Part shown: positions 11,601-21,499 of the stretch, in pieces
Layout: every line of letters begins with the position of its first letter
Numbering within the stretch: the first letter of the stretch is position 1
Source of the DNA: Ambrosia x helenae
Lineage: Eukaryota; Streptophyta; Magnoliopsida; Asterales; Asteraceae
DNA: 64,000 nucleotides
Direction: 5' to 3'
Assembly: GCA_030844895.1 (NCBI GenBank)
Contig: CM061229.1
Coordinates: forward strand, 122,773,682 to 122,837,681
The notes under the pieces: generated by a model
What the model saw: only the letters and a program-made list of their open reading frames with translations
The model's database searches: none
What the model was told of the DNA's origin: nothing
Position numbers and translations under genes: made by a program

Positions 11601-12560
11601 AATTAAAACCAATGTAAATGCCCAGTCTTCTCTGGGGTCCCATTATGGTACGTTGTGGTGGCGATATTGGTACGTATACCGCACAACCAAAAATCCGAAG
11701 GTGGGACAGACATGGTTCTCGTCCGGAGACCAATTGTAATGGGGAATATTCGTGATCAGCAGTTGGTCTTAGTCTGATTAGTGCAGAGGCATGCAAAATA
11801 GCATGGCCCCATGCAGAAGATGGTAGTTTACATTTCATGAGGAGCGGTCTAGCGATTATTTGTAATCGTTTAATCAAAGATTCAGCTAAACCGTTTTGTG
11901 TGTGAACATGAGGCACTAGATGTTCAACATTTATCCCAATCGACATACAATAGTCATTAAAAGCTTGGGATGTAAATTCTCCTGCATTATCCATACTGAT
12001 GTTTTTAATTTGATTGTCCGGGAAGTTAGCTCTTAATTGTATGATTTGGGCTAAAAGTCGGGCAAATGCTACATTTCGAGTAGCTAGAAGACTCACATGT
12101 GACCATCTTGAGGATGCGTCAATTAAGACCAAGAAATAGCGGAACGGTCCACATGGAGGGTGTATGGGCCCACAAATATCCCCTTGAATTCATTCTAAAA
12201 ATGAGGGGTTTTCATGTATCAATTTAGTTTGTGAGGGTCGAGTAATAACTTTACCCAAAGAGCATGCTGCACATGATAAATCTTCTGGTAGCAAAACTTT
12301 TAACGCTTTAATAGGGTGTCCAGTTGCACTTTTGATTATTCTTCTCATCATTATGCTACCAGGGTGACCTAAACGGTCATGCCATATATTGAATGTATCT
12401 TAATCTAATAATTTTTTGTTAGTCACCATGTATGATTCGATAGGATTTATAGTAGTACAGTATAATCCACTTTGACAAAGTAGATCTAGTAATTCTATAC
12501 ATTGAGTACCAAAAAGAAAACGTTATTCAAAAGTTTTTCTACATATTTTTCTCGGCTTCC
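8610..12560 (-). pseudogene. Copia pol remnants (integrase, RT, RNase H)
   Basis: Separate open stretches carry family motifs. Integrase, 12132-11338: SMDNAGEFTSQAFNDYC, and HTQNGLAESLIKRLQ with the catalytic D and E. Linker, 10612-10181. Reverse transcriptase, 9961-9485: SLYGLKQSGRMW and the catalytic ISVYVDDINIIG. RT/RNase H connection, 9445-9047. RNase H, 8963-8700: IIYEDNVACISQ and GDRTKHISPKFF. Frameshifts and stops separate them, so the polyprotein is dead. The zinc-finger part of integrase is only faintly visible up to about 12560. Confidence 0.85.
10651..11364 (+). mobile_element. Solo LTR, 714 bp, with ATTTG target duplication, inside the copia pol
   Basis: The sequence starts TGTTAGGACAAAG and ends GATCCAACA. 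ATTTG flanks it at 10646-10650 and 11365-11369. A good TATA box (CTATAAATAGGAGG) near 11031 gives plus orientation. The U3-like part has several copies of a GAAGTACTGAAG-type word between 10728 and 10840. The interrupted copia reading frame resumes on each side, which confirms the insertion point. Confidence 0.8.
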
Positions 12561-12639
12561 TTGGACTTCGTATGTTAACCTAACCGGCGGGGGGTTTTCG
12601 TTATCAACTACAAAATAATAGATGAGATGTTAACCGGTG
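12561..12639. other. Junction between the copia remnant and the tandem repeats
   Basis: A short transition without recognisable coding or terminal sequence. It contains a G-rich CCGGCGGGGGG run near 12580. Confidence 0.3.
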
Positions 12640-13437
12640 TAACCAACTCATCATCTAACATACTAACAAAAGTAACACATGTTAACCCAATCAGGCATTT
12701 CATAAAACACATGGAGTGGATATATCCAAAATACAAAAGACATTACAATTAACTTATATACATTCACCATTAACTTTAAATGGACATCCATATATCCAAA
12801 ACACAAAAGACCTTATAACTACCTTCCATACATTCACTATTAACTTCTAACATACTAACATAAGTAACACGTGTTAACCCAGTCAGGCATTTCATCAAAC
12901 ACATGGAGTTCATATATCCAAAACACAAAAGACATTATAATCACCTTCCATACATTCACCATTGACTTTAAATGGAAATCCATATATCCAAAACACAAAA
13001 GACTTTATAACTACCTTCCATACATTCACTATTAACTTCTAACATAACATACTAGCAGAAGTAAGACATGTTAACCCAGTCAGGCATTTCATCAAACACA
13101 TGGAGTGTATATATCCAAAACACAAAAGACATTATAATTACCTTCCATACATTCACCATTGACTTTAAATGGACATCCATATATCCAAAACATAAAAGAC
13201 CTTATAACTAACTTGTCATACATTCACCATTAACTTCTAACATACTAACAGAAGTTACACGTGTTAACCTAGTCAGACATTTCATCAAACACATGGAGTG
13301 CATACATTCACCACTAACTTTAAAATGGACATCCATATATCCATAACACAAAAGACCTTATAATTACCTTCCATACATTTACCATTAACTTTAAATGGAC
13401 ATCCATATATCCAAAACACAAAAGACATTATAATTAA
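12640..13437. repeat. Tandem repeat, about four units of ~194 bp
   Basis: The landmark GTTAACCCAGTCAGGCATTT (with small changes) recurs at about 12681, 12873, 13070 and 13263, giving spacings of 192, 197 and 193 bp. Each unit contains two diverged half-units built around ATATCCAAAACACAAAAGAC and CTTCCATACATTCACCATT. It is not coding in any frame. It could be a mini-satellite or part of an unrecognised transposon. Confidence 0.85.
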
Positions 13438-13514
13438 CCATAAAACTCAAACTTGTGTAAAAAGGCCTTACCATATCATGAAGATGATCTCCAGGTTTAA
13501 AGAAAGCTTAGGTC

Positions 13515-16142
13515 TGTCACACCCTCAAAATCCACTTGCGGAGTTTTACCGCGAGGCGCATGACAAACCAGGATCCAAACCAACGATCACAATAAACAAG
13601 TCTAAATGAACATAAATGCAATTTCAAAACATAATTTAAAATCCCCGTTTACAGCGGAAGCTTATTTAAAAACAATATCTCAATAATGAAACAATAGTTC
13701 AACGTTCAAAAGACCATGCAACCCTATTAAGACGCCGTGCAGACGCGTGCGCCCTAGTCCAGTCGTGCTACCTTAGCGACCTGAGAAAACATGTAAAAGT
13801 TTACGTCAGCACAAAAATGCTGGTGAGTTTACAGGTTTTGTATCCAAGTACCAAGTTCACCTGTCCATACTATAACAAATAGAAAACCAGTATACGCTAG
13901 CTAGGCGTACGTTTTGTTACTACCACGATTGGAAAACCATTACTAACGCGAATACCAAAAGTATGCCCGATGTAGTTCCTGTTGTTCCTGTTGTTCCTGT
14001 TTGAGACAATATGCACCCGCCGACCCTCCAAGTCGACGAGCGGGGTTGGTCACTCCCAATAGCGCTATTCACATTTCCCCGTTGTGCAAACCCGCACATT
14101 CATGGTTCCCCCCGGGACTTCCAAAGATCGTGTAGTGCACAATAGAAACCCATAGTATGACAGTAGTTACCAAATAATCGTTTTAACACATGTTTTCTCC
14201 CCCGAAAATATGAAACCAGTTTAAAAGAGGGGCCGTAAACTCACCTTAACGTGCAAGCAAAGAATCCGAACAGCAAGCAATATATGCTACCGACACCCTA
14301 ATAACAGTGTCGCTTAGTGAGTATAGGCGTAATATCATTACCCATATAACTCGTTTGTCCAAGGCGTTTTAAATGTTCAAAAAGTGTGTATGCGACGCCT
14401 AGTGATTCTACATGCAATAGTAAACCCTACGGACCCGTTGGTGAATACGTTGGTTACAATTAGTTTCTACATTCCGTATGTGTCTCAGACAAGTGTACTT
14501 CAGTTACATGTCAATTCCATACCACCTAAGACCTCAATTAAGCACATAAGCACATAATACACAATCTGTGTTTTCAGGACAGATTGTGCGCCATCAAAAC
14601 AAATTTATTTAAAATATTAAACCAGTGAGTTAACCTCCCAAATTTTTACTGAATTTACTTTGGGATTCACTCTACAATACCTATTTTTGTTTTGTCTCAA
14701 TTCCAAACACAAAAATTATGAAAATTCGTACAACACAGCTAGGTCCAGAAAATCTCCTCAACAGGTCAGTTTAGTAGGAAAATTCTTAAAAATTGTGTAT
14801 TCATCCAAACGAGATGAATCCACTTGGAAAAGCTCTATTTTTCCAGTATTGACCTACTGTAAAAATTTCATAATCTAATTCCTTGTAAATCTCAAGTTAT
14901 GACCATTTAAAGTTAACCCAATTTACAAATCCGAAAATCTGATATGACCCCTAATCAATTAAAATTCCAAAAACGACTCAAACGACGTCCAAATTCGATG
15001 GTTTTGCCCATTATGAAAAGCTAAGACCTTGTACGTTACAATCATGCAAAGAATCGATCAAATCAATTGTTTTCAAACCACGAAACAGACCCTACAAGTT
15101 GACTTTCAGAATCTGTCCAGATTCTGATCGTTCAATATCATCAATTATATCTAACCCTAGTTGCATATTATCAATCAATAATACCTAATAATCATCATAC
15201 AACTTTCCTAATACCTATTTTATCAGATTCTATGATTAAACATGTCAAGATCAAAGCTTTAAGAATCAAAACACCAATTACTTGCGCAACAAGTATCCTA
15301 CGATGTTACTAAGCGTTTATGAGTATGTTTAATCCATTTAATCTTCAAAAAGATTCATGCTTTAATGTTTTATAAACTCATTCAGACCTGGACAAACTTA
15401 TTATATGATTTTTATTAATGAAAACACAAGATAAAAGCATAAGAAATCGTAAGATATACCCTTAGCTCTCTCAATCGATCAATCGCGCGCCTTGGAGCCT
15501 CCCAATTGATGATCTTGAGCCTTAGCAGAGGTTGTTTGAGTGAAATATTCGTGTGGGGCAGTAAGGGGGCGATTAGGGTTGAGTATGAGGGCTGCATGGG
15601 AGTTAAAGATGTTTAAATACGAGTTTGAGGCGGTTTAAACCCGTCAGTGCCCTTCGAGCGGCCGCTCGGAGCCTGTGAGCGGCCGCTCACAGGTCCGGGT
15701 GGCGCGCTTTTGTTCCGTTTCGCCTCCCGACGCGTTATCCTTCGACGTTTTCGTTATTTCGAACCGTAACAAGTGTAACCCCATGCGTTAAGACCCTAAT
15801 CAACCTCACGCTCCACTTTTTATAATTTTTATTAACGTGTTCGGTTTAGGTTCACATAATCACGTATGGTTTTCACATAAGTTTGTCAGATATCACCGAG
15901 ACACATAAGTTTGTTATTCACCAACGTCCGAGGTTCACTAATCATGAAATCACATGTTAACTCACACAAGGAGTCAGAACCCGACCCACACAAGGAGTCA
16001 AAGCATCTCATAACCCGAGATAATGCTCGTATGTCCTATCTAGCTATCTAGATAACCCTCGTTAAGTATAATATACGCGTGACTCGCTAAGGTAGACTTT
16101 AATCTAGACCATGTTGTTAACCAGAATTTGCCGGGTGTCACA
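13515..16142 (-). repeat. 3' LTR of the Tekay element
   Basis: On the plus strand it runs from TGTCACACCCTC to GCCGGGTGTCACA, 2628 bp. It contains two adjacent NotI-centred palindromes at 15655-15668 and 15672-15693. Small open frames inside (e.g. 14660-14878, 15415-15597) also occur in the other LTR and look like chance. Confidence 0.95.
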
Positions 16143-16301
16143 TCATCCCCACGTTAAAAGAATTTTCGTCCCGAAAATTGCTCAAGTACCAAAAGAACGA
16201 AAGAAATAACGAAGGAACAAACAAAAGATAGAAACCAAAAGAGAGAGATTTACCCGAGTTGTCACATCATCCCCACGTTAAAAGGAATCTCGACCCGAGA
16301 T
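16143..16301 (-). other. 3' untranslated region with duplicated polypurine-tract block
   Basis: Between the gag-pol stop (TGA, 16302-16304) and the 3' LTR, a 25-bp block containing CATCATCCCCACGTTAAAAG occurs twice, at about 16136-16160 and 16260-16284. Each copy is followed by an 8-bp stem, 3-nt loop hairpin. The copy touching the LTR would supply the plus-strand primer in element sense. Confidence 0.7.
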
Positions 16302-19300
16302 TCATTCAGCTGCCGAAGAGACATGTCTCGACTCGAACGCTTCCTTAGGAAAAAGATGAGGATACTTAGACTTCATCTGATCCTCCCGTTCCCATGTATA
16401 TTCCGGTCCCCGGTCCGAGTTCCACCGAACCTTAACGATACGAATCTTGCTGTGACGCAGGCTGCGAATCTTGTAATCAAGGATCTCTACAGGTTCTTCC
16501 ACAATCCGAAGACGATCATCAACCTTGATCTCTTCCAGTGGAACGATGAGAGACTCGTCAGCCAGACACTTCTTCAAGTTTGACACGTGAAAGACGTTAT
16601 GTACGTTACCGAGCTCCGTCGGTAGATCAAGTCGATATGCCACCGGCCCAATCCGTTCCAGGATCGTAAATGGGCCGACATATCGCGGATTGAGTTTGCC
16701 ACGCTTCCCAAAGCGTATGACACCCTTCCACGGTGAGACTTTTAGAAGTACCTTGTCATTGACTTGGAATTCCAGTGGTTTGCGACGCTGATCAGCATAA
16801 CTCTTTTGCCGGTCCCGTGCCGCCGCCAACCGATTACGAATCTGTACGATCTTTTCCGAAGTTTCGTACACTAGTTCAGGCCCAGTGAGTTGACTCTCAC
16901 CCACTTCAGCCCAGCAAAGAGGAGAACGGCATTTCCGTCCGTACAGTGCTTCGAACGGAGCAGCCTTGATGCTCGTGTGATAACTGTTATTGTACGAGAA
17001 TTCTACCAACGGCAGATGAGCTTCCCAACCCTTGCCAAAATCGATCACACACGCCCGCAGCATGTCTTCTAAAGTTTGAATCGTACGCTCACTCTGACCG
17101 TCAGTCTGTGGATGGTAAGCCGTACTCATGTCTAGTTGTGTACCCAAAGCCTTGTGCAAAGACTTCCAGAAGTGAGAAGTAAAATGGGAGTCACGATCCG
17201 AGATAATAGAAACTGGCACCCCGTGCTTAGAAACAACTTCTTTCAAGTAAAGACGAGCCAAACGATCCATGGTGTCGGTCTCCTTAATAGCAAGAAAATG
17301 AGCTGATTTCGTCAACCGATCGACAATCACCCATATCTTGTCGTTCCCGCTTGGTGACTTAGGAAGTTGTGTGACAAAATCCATAGTAATCCGTTCCCAT
17401 TTCCATTCCGGAATTTCAGGTTGTTGCAAGAGACCCGACGGTTTCTGGTATTCCACCTTGACCTTAGCACAGGTCAAGCATTTGCTCACGTATGAGGCTA
17501 TGTCCGACCTCATGTTTGGCCACCAGTAAAGCACCTTCAGATCTTGGTACATCTTATCCGAACCAGGATGAATAGAATACCGGGACTTATGAGCCTCATC
17601 CAGGACAAGCTCCCGTAGTCCCCCGAACAAAGGAACCCATATACGTTCTGCGAAATAGTGCAGGCCATCAGGCCTTCGCTCTAGGTGCTTGTCGGCACCG
17701 TGCATGGTTTCAGCTTTAAGGTTTTCCTCCTTCAAAGCTTCCAACTGGGCAGAACGGAGTTGATCAGGTAACGACGAATGGATAGTGAGCTGCAACGCCC
17801 GAACGCGACGAGGTTTAGAAGATTCCTTCCTGCTCAAGGCGTCTGCTACAACATTCGCCTTGCCAGGATGGTACTTAATAGCACAATCATAGTCGTTCAA
17901 AAGTTCGATCCAACGGCGTTGCCGTATGTTCAAGTGTTGTTGGTCGAAAATGTGTTGGAGACTCTTGTGATCGGTGTAGATGGTGCATTTGGTACCGTAC
18001 AAGTAATGTCTCCAAATTTTCAACGCGAATACCACAGCACCCAACTCCAAGTCATGAGTTGTGTAGTTCTTCTCGTGCACTTTGAGTTGACGAGAAGCAT
18101 ACGCAATCACTTTCTCGCGTTGCATCAACACGCAACCGAGTCCATGAATGGAAGCGTCACAGTAAACAACAAAATCATCAGGACCCTCAGGTAAAGACAA
18201 AATAGGAGCAGAACATAGTTTAGACTTCAGTTCTTCAAACGCTGACTCTTGTGATTCACCCCAGTCGAACTTCCTATCCTTCTGAGTGAGAGTGGTGAGG
18301 GGTTGAGCAATCTTCGAGAACCCCTGAATGAAACGACGATAATAGCCCGCAAGGCCTAGGAATTGCCGCACCTCAGTTGGCGTCTTTGGTGCTCCCCAGT
18401 CCTTGATCGCTTCGATTTTAGCTGGATCGACATGAATTCCTAGTTCATTAACCACATGTCCTAGGAATTGAACTTCGCGTAACCAAAAGTCACACTTTGA
18501 GAACTTGGCGTAAAGTTGTTCCCGTCGCAAGAGTTCCAAAACTAACCGCAGATGTTCCCCGTGTTCGGTCTCGTTCTTGGAGTAGATCAGAATGTCATCA
18601 ATAAACACAATGACGAACTTGTCCAGATATGGTTTACAGACGCGGTTCATCAAGTCCATGAAAACCGCTGGTGCGTTCGTGAGACCGAAAGGCATGACCA
18701 AGAATTCGAAATGGCCATAACGTGTTCGAAAAGCAGTCTTCGCAACGTCAGCCTCCCTGACGCGCAGCTGGTGATAACCGGACCTCAAATCGATCTTGGA
18801 ATAATAACTAGAACCCTGAAGCTGGTCGAATAGATCATCAATACGTGGAAGAGGATAACGGTTCTTGACGGTCAATTTGTTCAGCTCTCTGTAGTCCACA
18901 CACAATCGGAAACTTCCATCCTTCTTCTTAACAAATAAAATCGGGGCTCCCCAAGGGGAAGAACTTGGCCGGATGAAACCCTTGTCCAAGAGTTCCTGTA
19001 ACTGACTGGACAATTCCTGCATCTCGGGAGGTGCAAGACGATAGGGGGCCCGAGCAATAGGAGCAGCCCCTGGTACAAGATCAATACCGAACTCGACTTG
19101 ACGATGAGGAGGAAGACCAGATAAATCATCGGGAAAAACATCAGGAAACTCGCGTACTACCGGAATGTCGTCGATCTTCTTTTCATCACCAGAGGAAACA
19201 GATAAAAGCGCCAATACGGCTGGATAACCCTTTCGAAGACACTTAAGGGCTTTCATGCTAGAGATGATGTTTAGCGGGACACCACCCTTGATACCGTAAA

Positions 19301-20943
19301 CAGAAAGGAATTCTCCATCAGGGAGAGGAATCCGAATAACCTTATCGTAACAAACAATCTCCGCGCGGTACAATGATAACCAATCCATGCCTACCACTAC
19401 GTCAAAACTACCCAATGGTACCGGCATAAGGTCGATGGGGAACGATAAACCCGACAACTCTAATTGGCACTCCCGAAGGACACTAGTAGCTTCAATCGTT
19501 TTACCGTCCGCCAACTCAACAACATACTTGGTCTCTAATGGTACAGGTACTACATCTAGCAGTCGACTAACATCCATGGATACAAAACTCTTGTCGGCAC
19601 CAGAATCAAATAACACGCTAACAGAACGATTATTGAGAAGAAACGTACCGGTGACTGTATCGGGGTCCTGTCTAGCCTCAGCGGCTCCAATGACGAAGGC
19701 ACGTGCATTTCTGCCGCCGCCCCCGTTGTTACCATTCCCGTTGTTCCCACCCTGCTTCAGTTTTGGGCAATCCTTCTTGTAATGCCCAGTGTCACCACAG
19801 TTGTAGCATCCTTGTTTCCCTGTAGTCCCCTGAGTAGTCGGAGCTGAGCTGTTAGTCGGAGCCTGAGTCGATGGAAGTGTAGCCCGACAATCCTTAGCAT
19901 AATGCCCTGTTCGCTGGCAGCGGTGACAACGGTTACTGTCGCAGTTCCCTTGGTGATGGCGTCCACACTTGTTGCATTTGGGCAGTTTTCCCGCATAACC
20001 ACCCTGCTTGTTACCCGAAGAAGATGAACCCCCATTATCAAACCTTTTACCCTGCTGTGCAGACCCAGATCCTTTCCCGTCATTTTCCCACTTGCGCTTG
20101 TTGTTCTCTGGGGCCTTAACTGTTGAACCCTTCGCAGGCAAAATCCCCTCATTCACTTTTAAGTTGGTCATCCTATGGGCCGATCGAACTACCTCCGCAT
20201 AAGTAGGATGATTCCCAGCAGCCACTAACCCTGCAATTTCCGGTACTAACCCTGAGACATAGTGTTCAATCCTACGATACTCTGGCACGTGCAGATCGGG
20301 ACACAGCACTGCCAACTCATTCCTCCTCACAGTATACTTCTCGATTTCCGATCCAGTCATCTTGAGGTTCCACACCTCATGCTCCAGCTTCTGTACCTCT
20401 TCCCTCGGACAATACTCACGCTTCAGCAACTGCACAAAATTCTCCCATGGCATAGCATATGCCTCCCCAATACCCATGTTCTGGGTGATACCATTCCACC
20501 AAGTCAATGCCACGTCCTGAAATAACGCAGCCGAATACTTTACCCGGTCTTCTGGAAGACAGTTACACATCAGAAATACCGACTCCACTTTCTCCAACCA
20601 CCTTAGCAAGCTAACCGCACCCTCAGTGCCAGAGAATTCCTGGGGCTTACAGTCCCGGAACATCTTGTAGGTGCACATGGGTGGGGGTGGGTCAACAGGA
20701 CCACCTGAAATGAAACGTATGAGAAACCACGAATAACGTAAACAAGGCTCACCAATGAGGCAAAGAAAATGGATAAAACAACTTACCACCACCGTTGTGC
20801 CCTAACTGGAAGGCAGCTTGGAGCAAGTTGTTCAGATCAGCCTGTGATAGGTTAATACCTCCACCACGACCACCAGCACCACCGCGACCACCACCACGTC
20901 CACCATTGCGACCACCTCCACGTCCTCCACGCACTCCAGACAT
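16302..20943 (-). CDS. Tekay gag-pol polyprotein with an 82-nt intron in gag
   Basis: Exon 1 is 20943-20787 (Gly/Arg-rich MSGVRGGRGGG start) and exon 2 is 20704-16302. The 82-nt intron starts GTAAGT and ends TTTCAG, and the junction keeps phase, giving about 1519 residues. In order: gag with FRDCKPQEFSG; three CCHC knuckles (CNKCGRHHQGNC, CHRCQRTGHYAKDC, CYNCGDTGHYKKDC); aspartic protease LFDSGADKSF; reverse transcriptase with FIDDILIYS; RNase H with VVYCDASIHGLG; integrase with its HHCC finger, TMDFVTQLPKS, IISDRDSHFTS and QSERTIQTL; and a C-terminal chromodomain-like segment ending TWEREDQMKSKYPHLF. The chromodomain and iMet primer site fit Tekay/Del chromoviruses. No internal stop was seen. 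Without splicing the N-terminal frame stops early, so translation would need another start in exon 2. Confidence 0.93.
20705..20786 (-). other. Probable intron within Tekay gag
   Basis: It has a consensus donor GGTG|GTAAGT and acceptor CATTTCAG|GT, 82 nt, phase 1. Splicing joins the RG-rich leader to the conserved gag core in frame; unspliced RNA meets a stop about 13 codons into the intron frame. Confidence 0.7.
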
Positions 20944-21481
20944 GATTCTGGCAGAAAGAACGAGAAAATTTAGTTTCGCAGTTAAAGATAACCACTAATG
21001 TTCACAAGATCAAAGCTAGATCCAATCCAGGACTATCCCCTCAAACCCAGAGCTCACCAGGGCTTCCATGCATTTCGGTTTATGATTTTGTGTGCACCCA
21101 AAATGATAAACCGCTCTACATGGTCCTCCAAGTGTCTTCCTAGTCCAAAGTTCAAATCACCGAACATAGACTCTCAGCTACACACCGTAATGCTACGATA
21201 GTTTATGGCAAGTGTTTCTATTGGAGTGCGAAAGGGAGATGTCCGAGCCTTGGACAAATCTCAAGAGCACACGAGTTACTCCAATAGACTACACTGCCTA
21301 GATAACAAGTAACCCAACCTAAGATAGAACGGATGATGTAACGTAGAAAGACCAACGATTTAGAGACACCCCGACAAGACCATACGTAAACCACTATAAC
21401 GTTTAGTACCATGTGATCGTCTAGTGTGTGCGACTCGGCTATAGACTAGACCCTACATGCAGTCCTAGTTCACTATAACCA

Positions 21482-21496
21482 TTGGCTCTGATACCA
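21482..21496 (-). promoter_or_regulatory. Primer binding site for initiator tRNA-Met
   Basis: Minus-strand TGGTATCAGAGCCAA begins three bases after the 5' LTR end. It is the classic plant initiator-methionine tRNA primer site and fixes both the orientation and the LTR border. Confidence 0.95.
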
Positions 21497-21499
21497 ATC

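Larger units (their letters stand above)
8197..12560 (-). mobile_element. Decayed Ty1/copia retrotransposon, 5' truncated
   Basis: Read on the minus strand, the order is integrase, connection region, reverse transcriptase, RNase H, purine-rich GAGAGGGAGTG, then a short 3' LTR (8197-8412). Gag, the primer binding site and the 5' LTR are not recognisable, and the matches stop near 12560. The order integrase before reverse transcriptase is what defines copia. A 714-bp solo LTR of another element interrupts it at 10651-11364. Confidence 0.85.

Noticed and set aside
13970..15600. Small ORFs in the Tekay LTR (e.g. 14660-14878, 15415-15597)
   Set aside because: They recur in the second LTR only because the LTRs are duplicates; no start context, domain or codon pattern suggests a gene.
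16323..20525. Many plus-strand frames of 60-138 codons
   Set aside because: Antisense shadows of the long minus-strand gag-pol frame.
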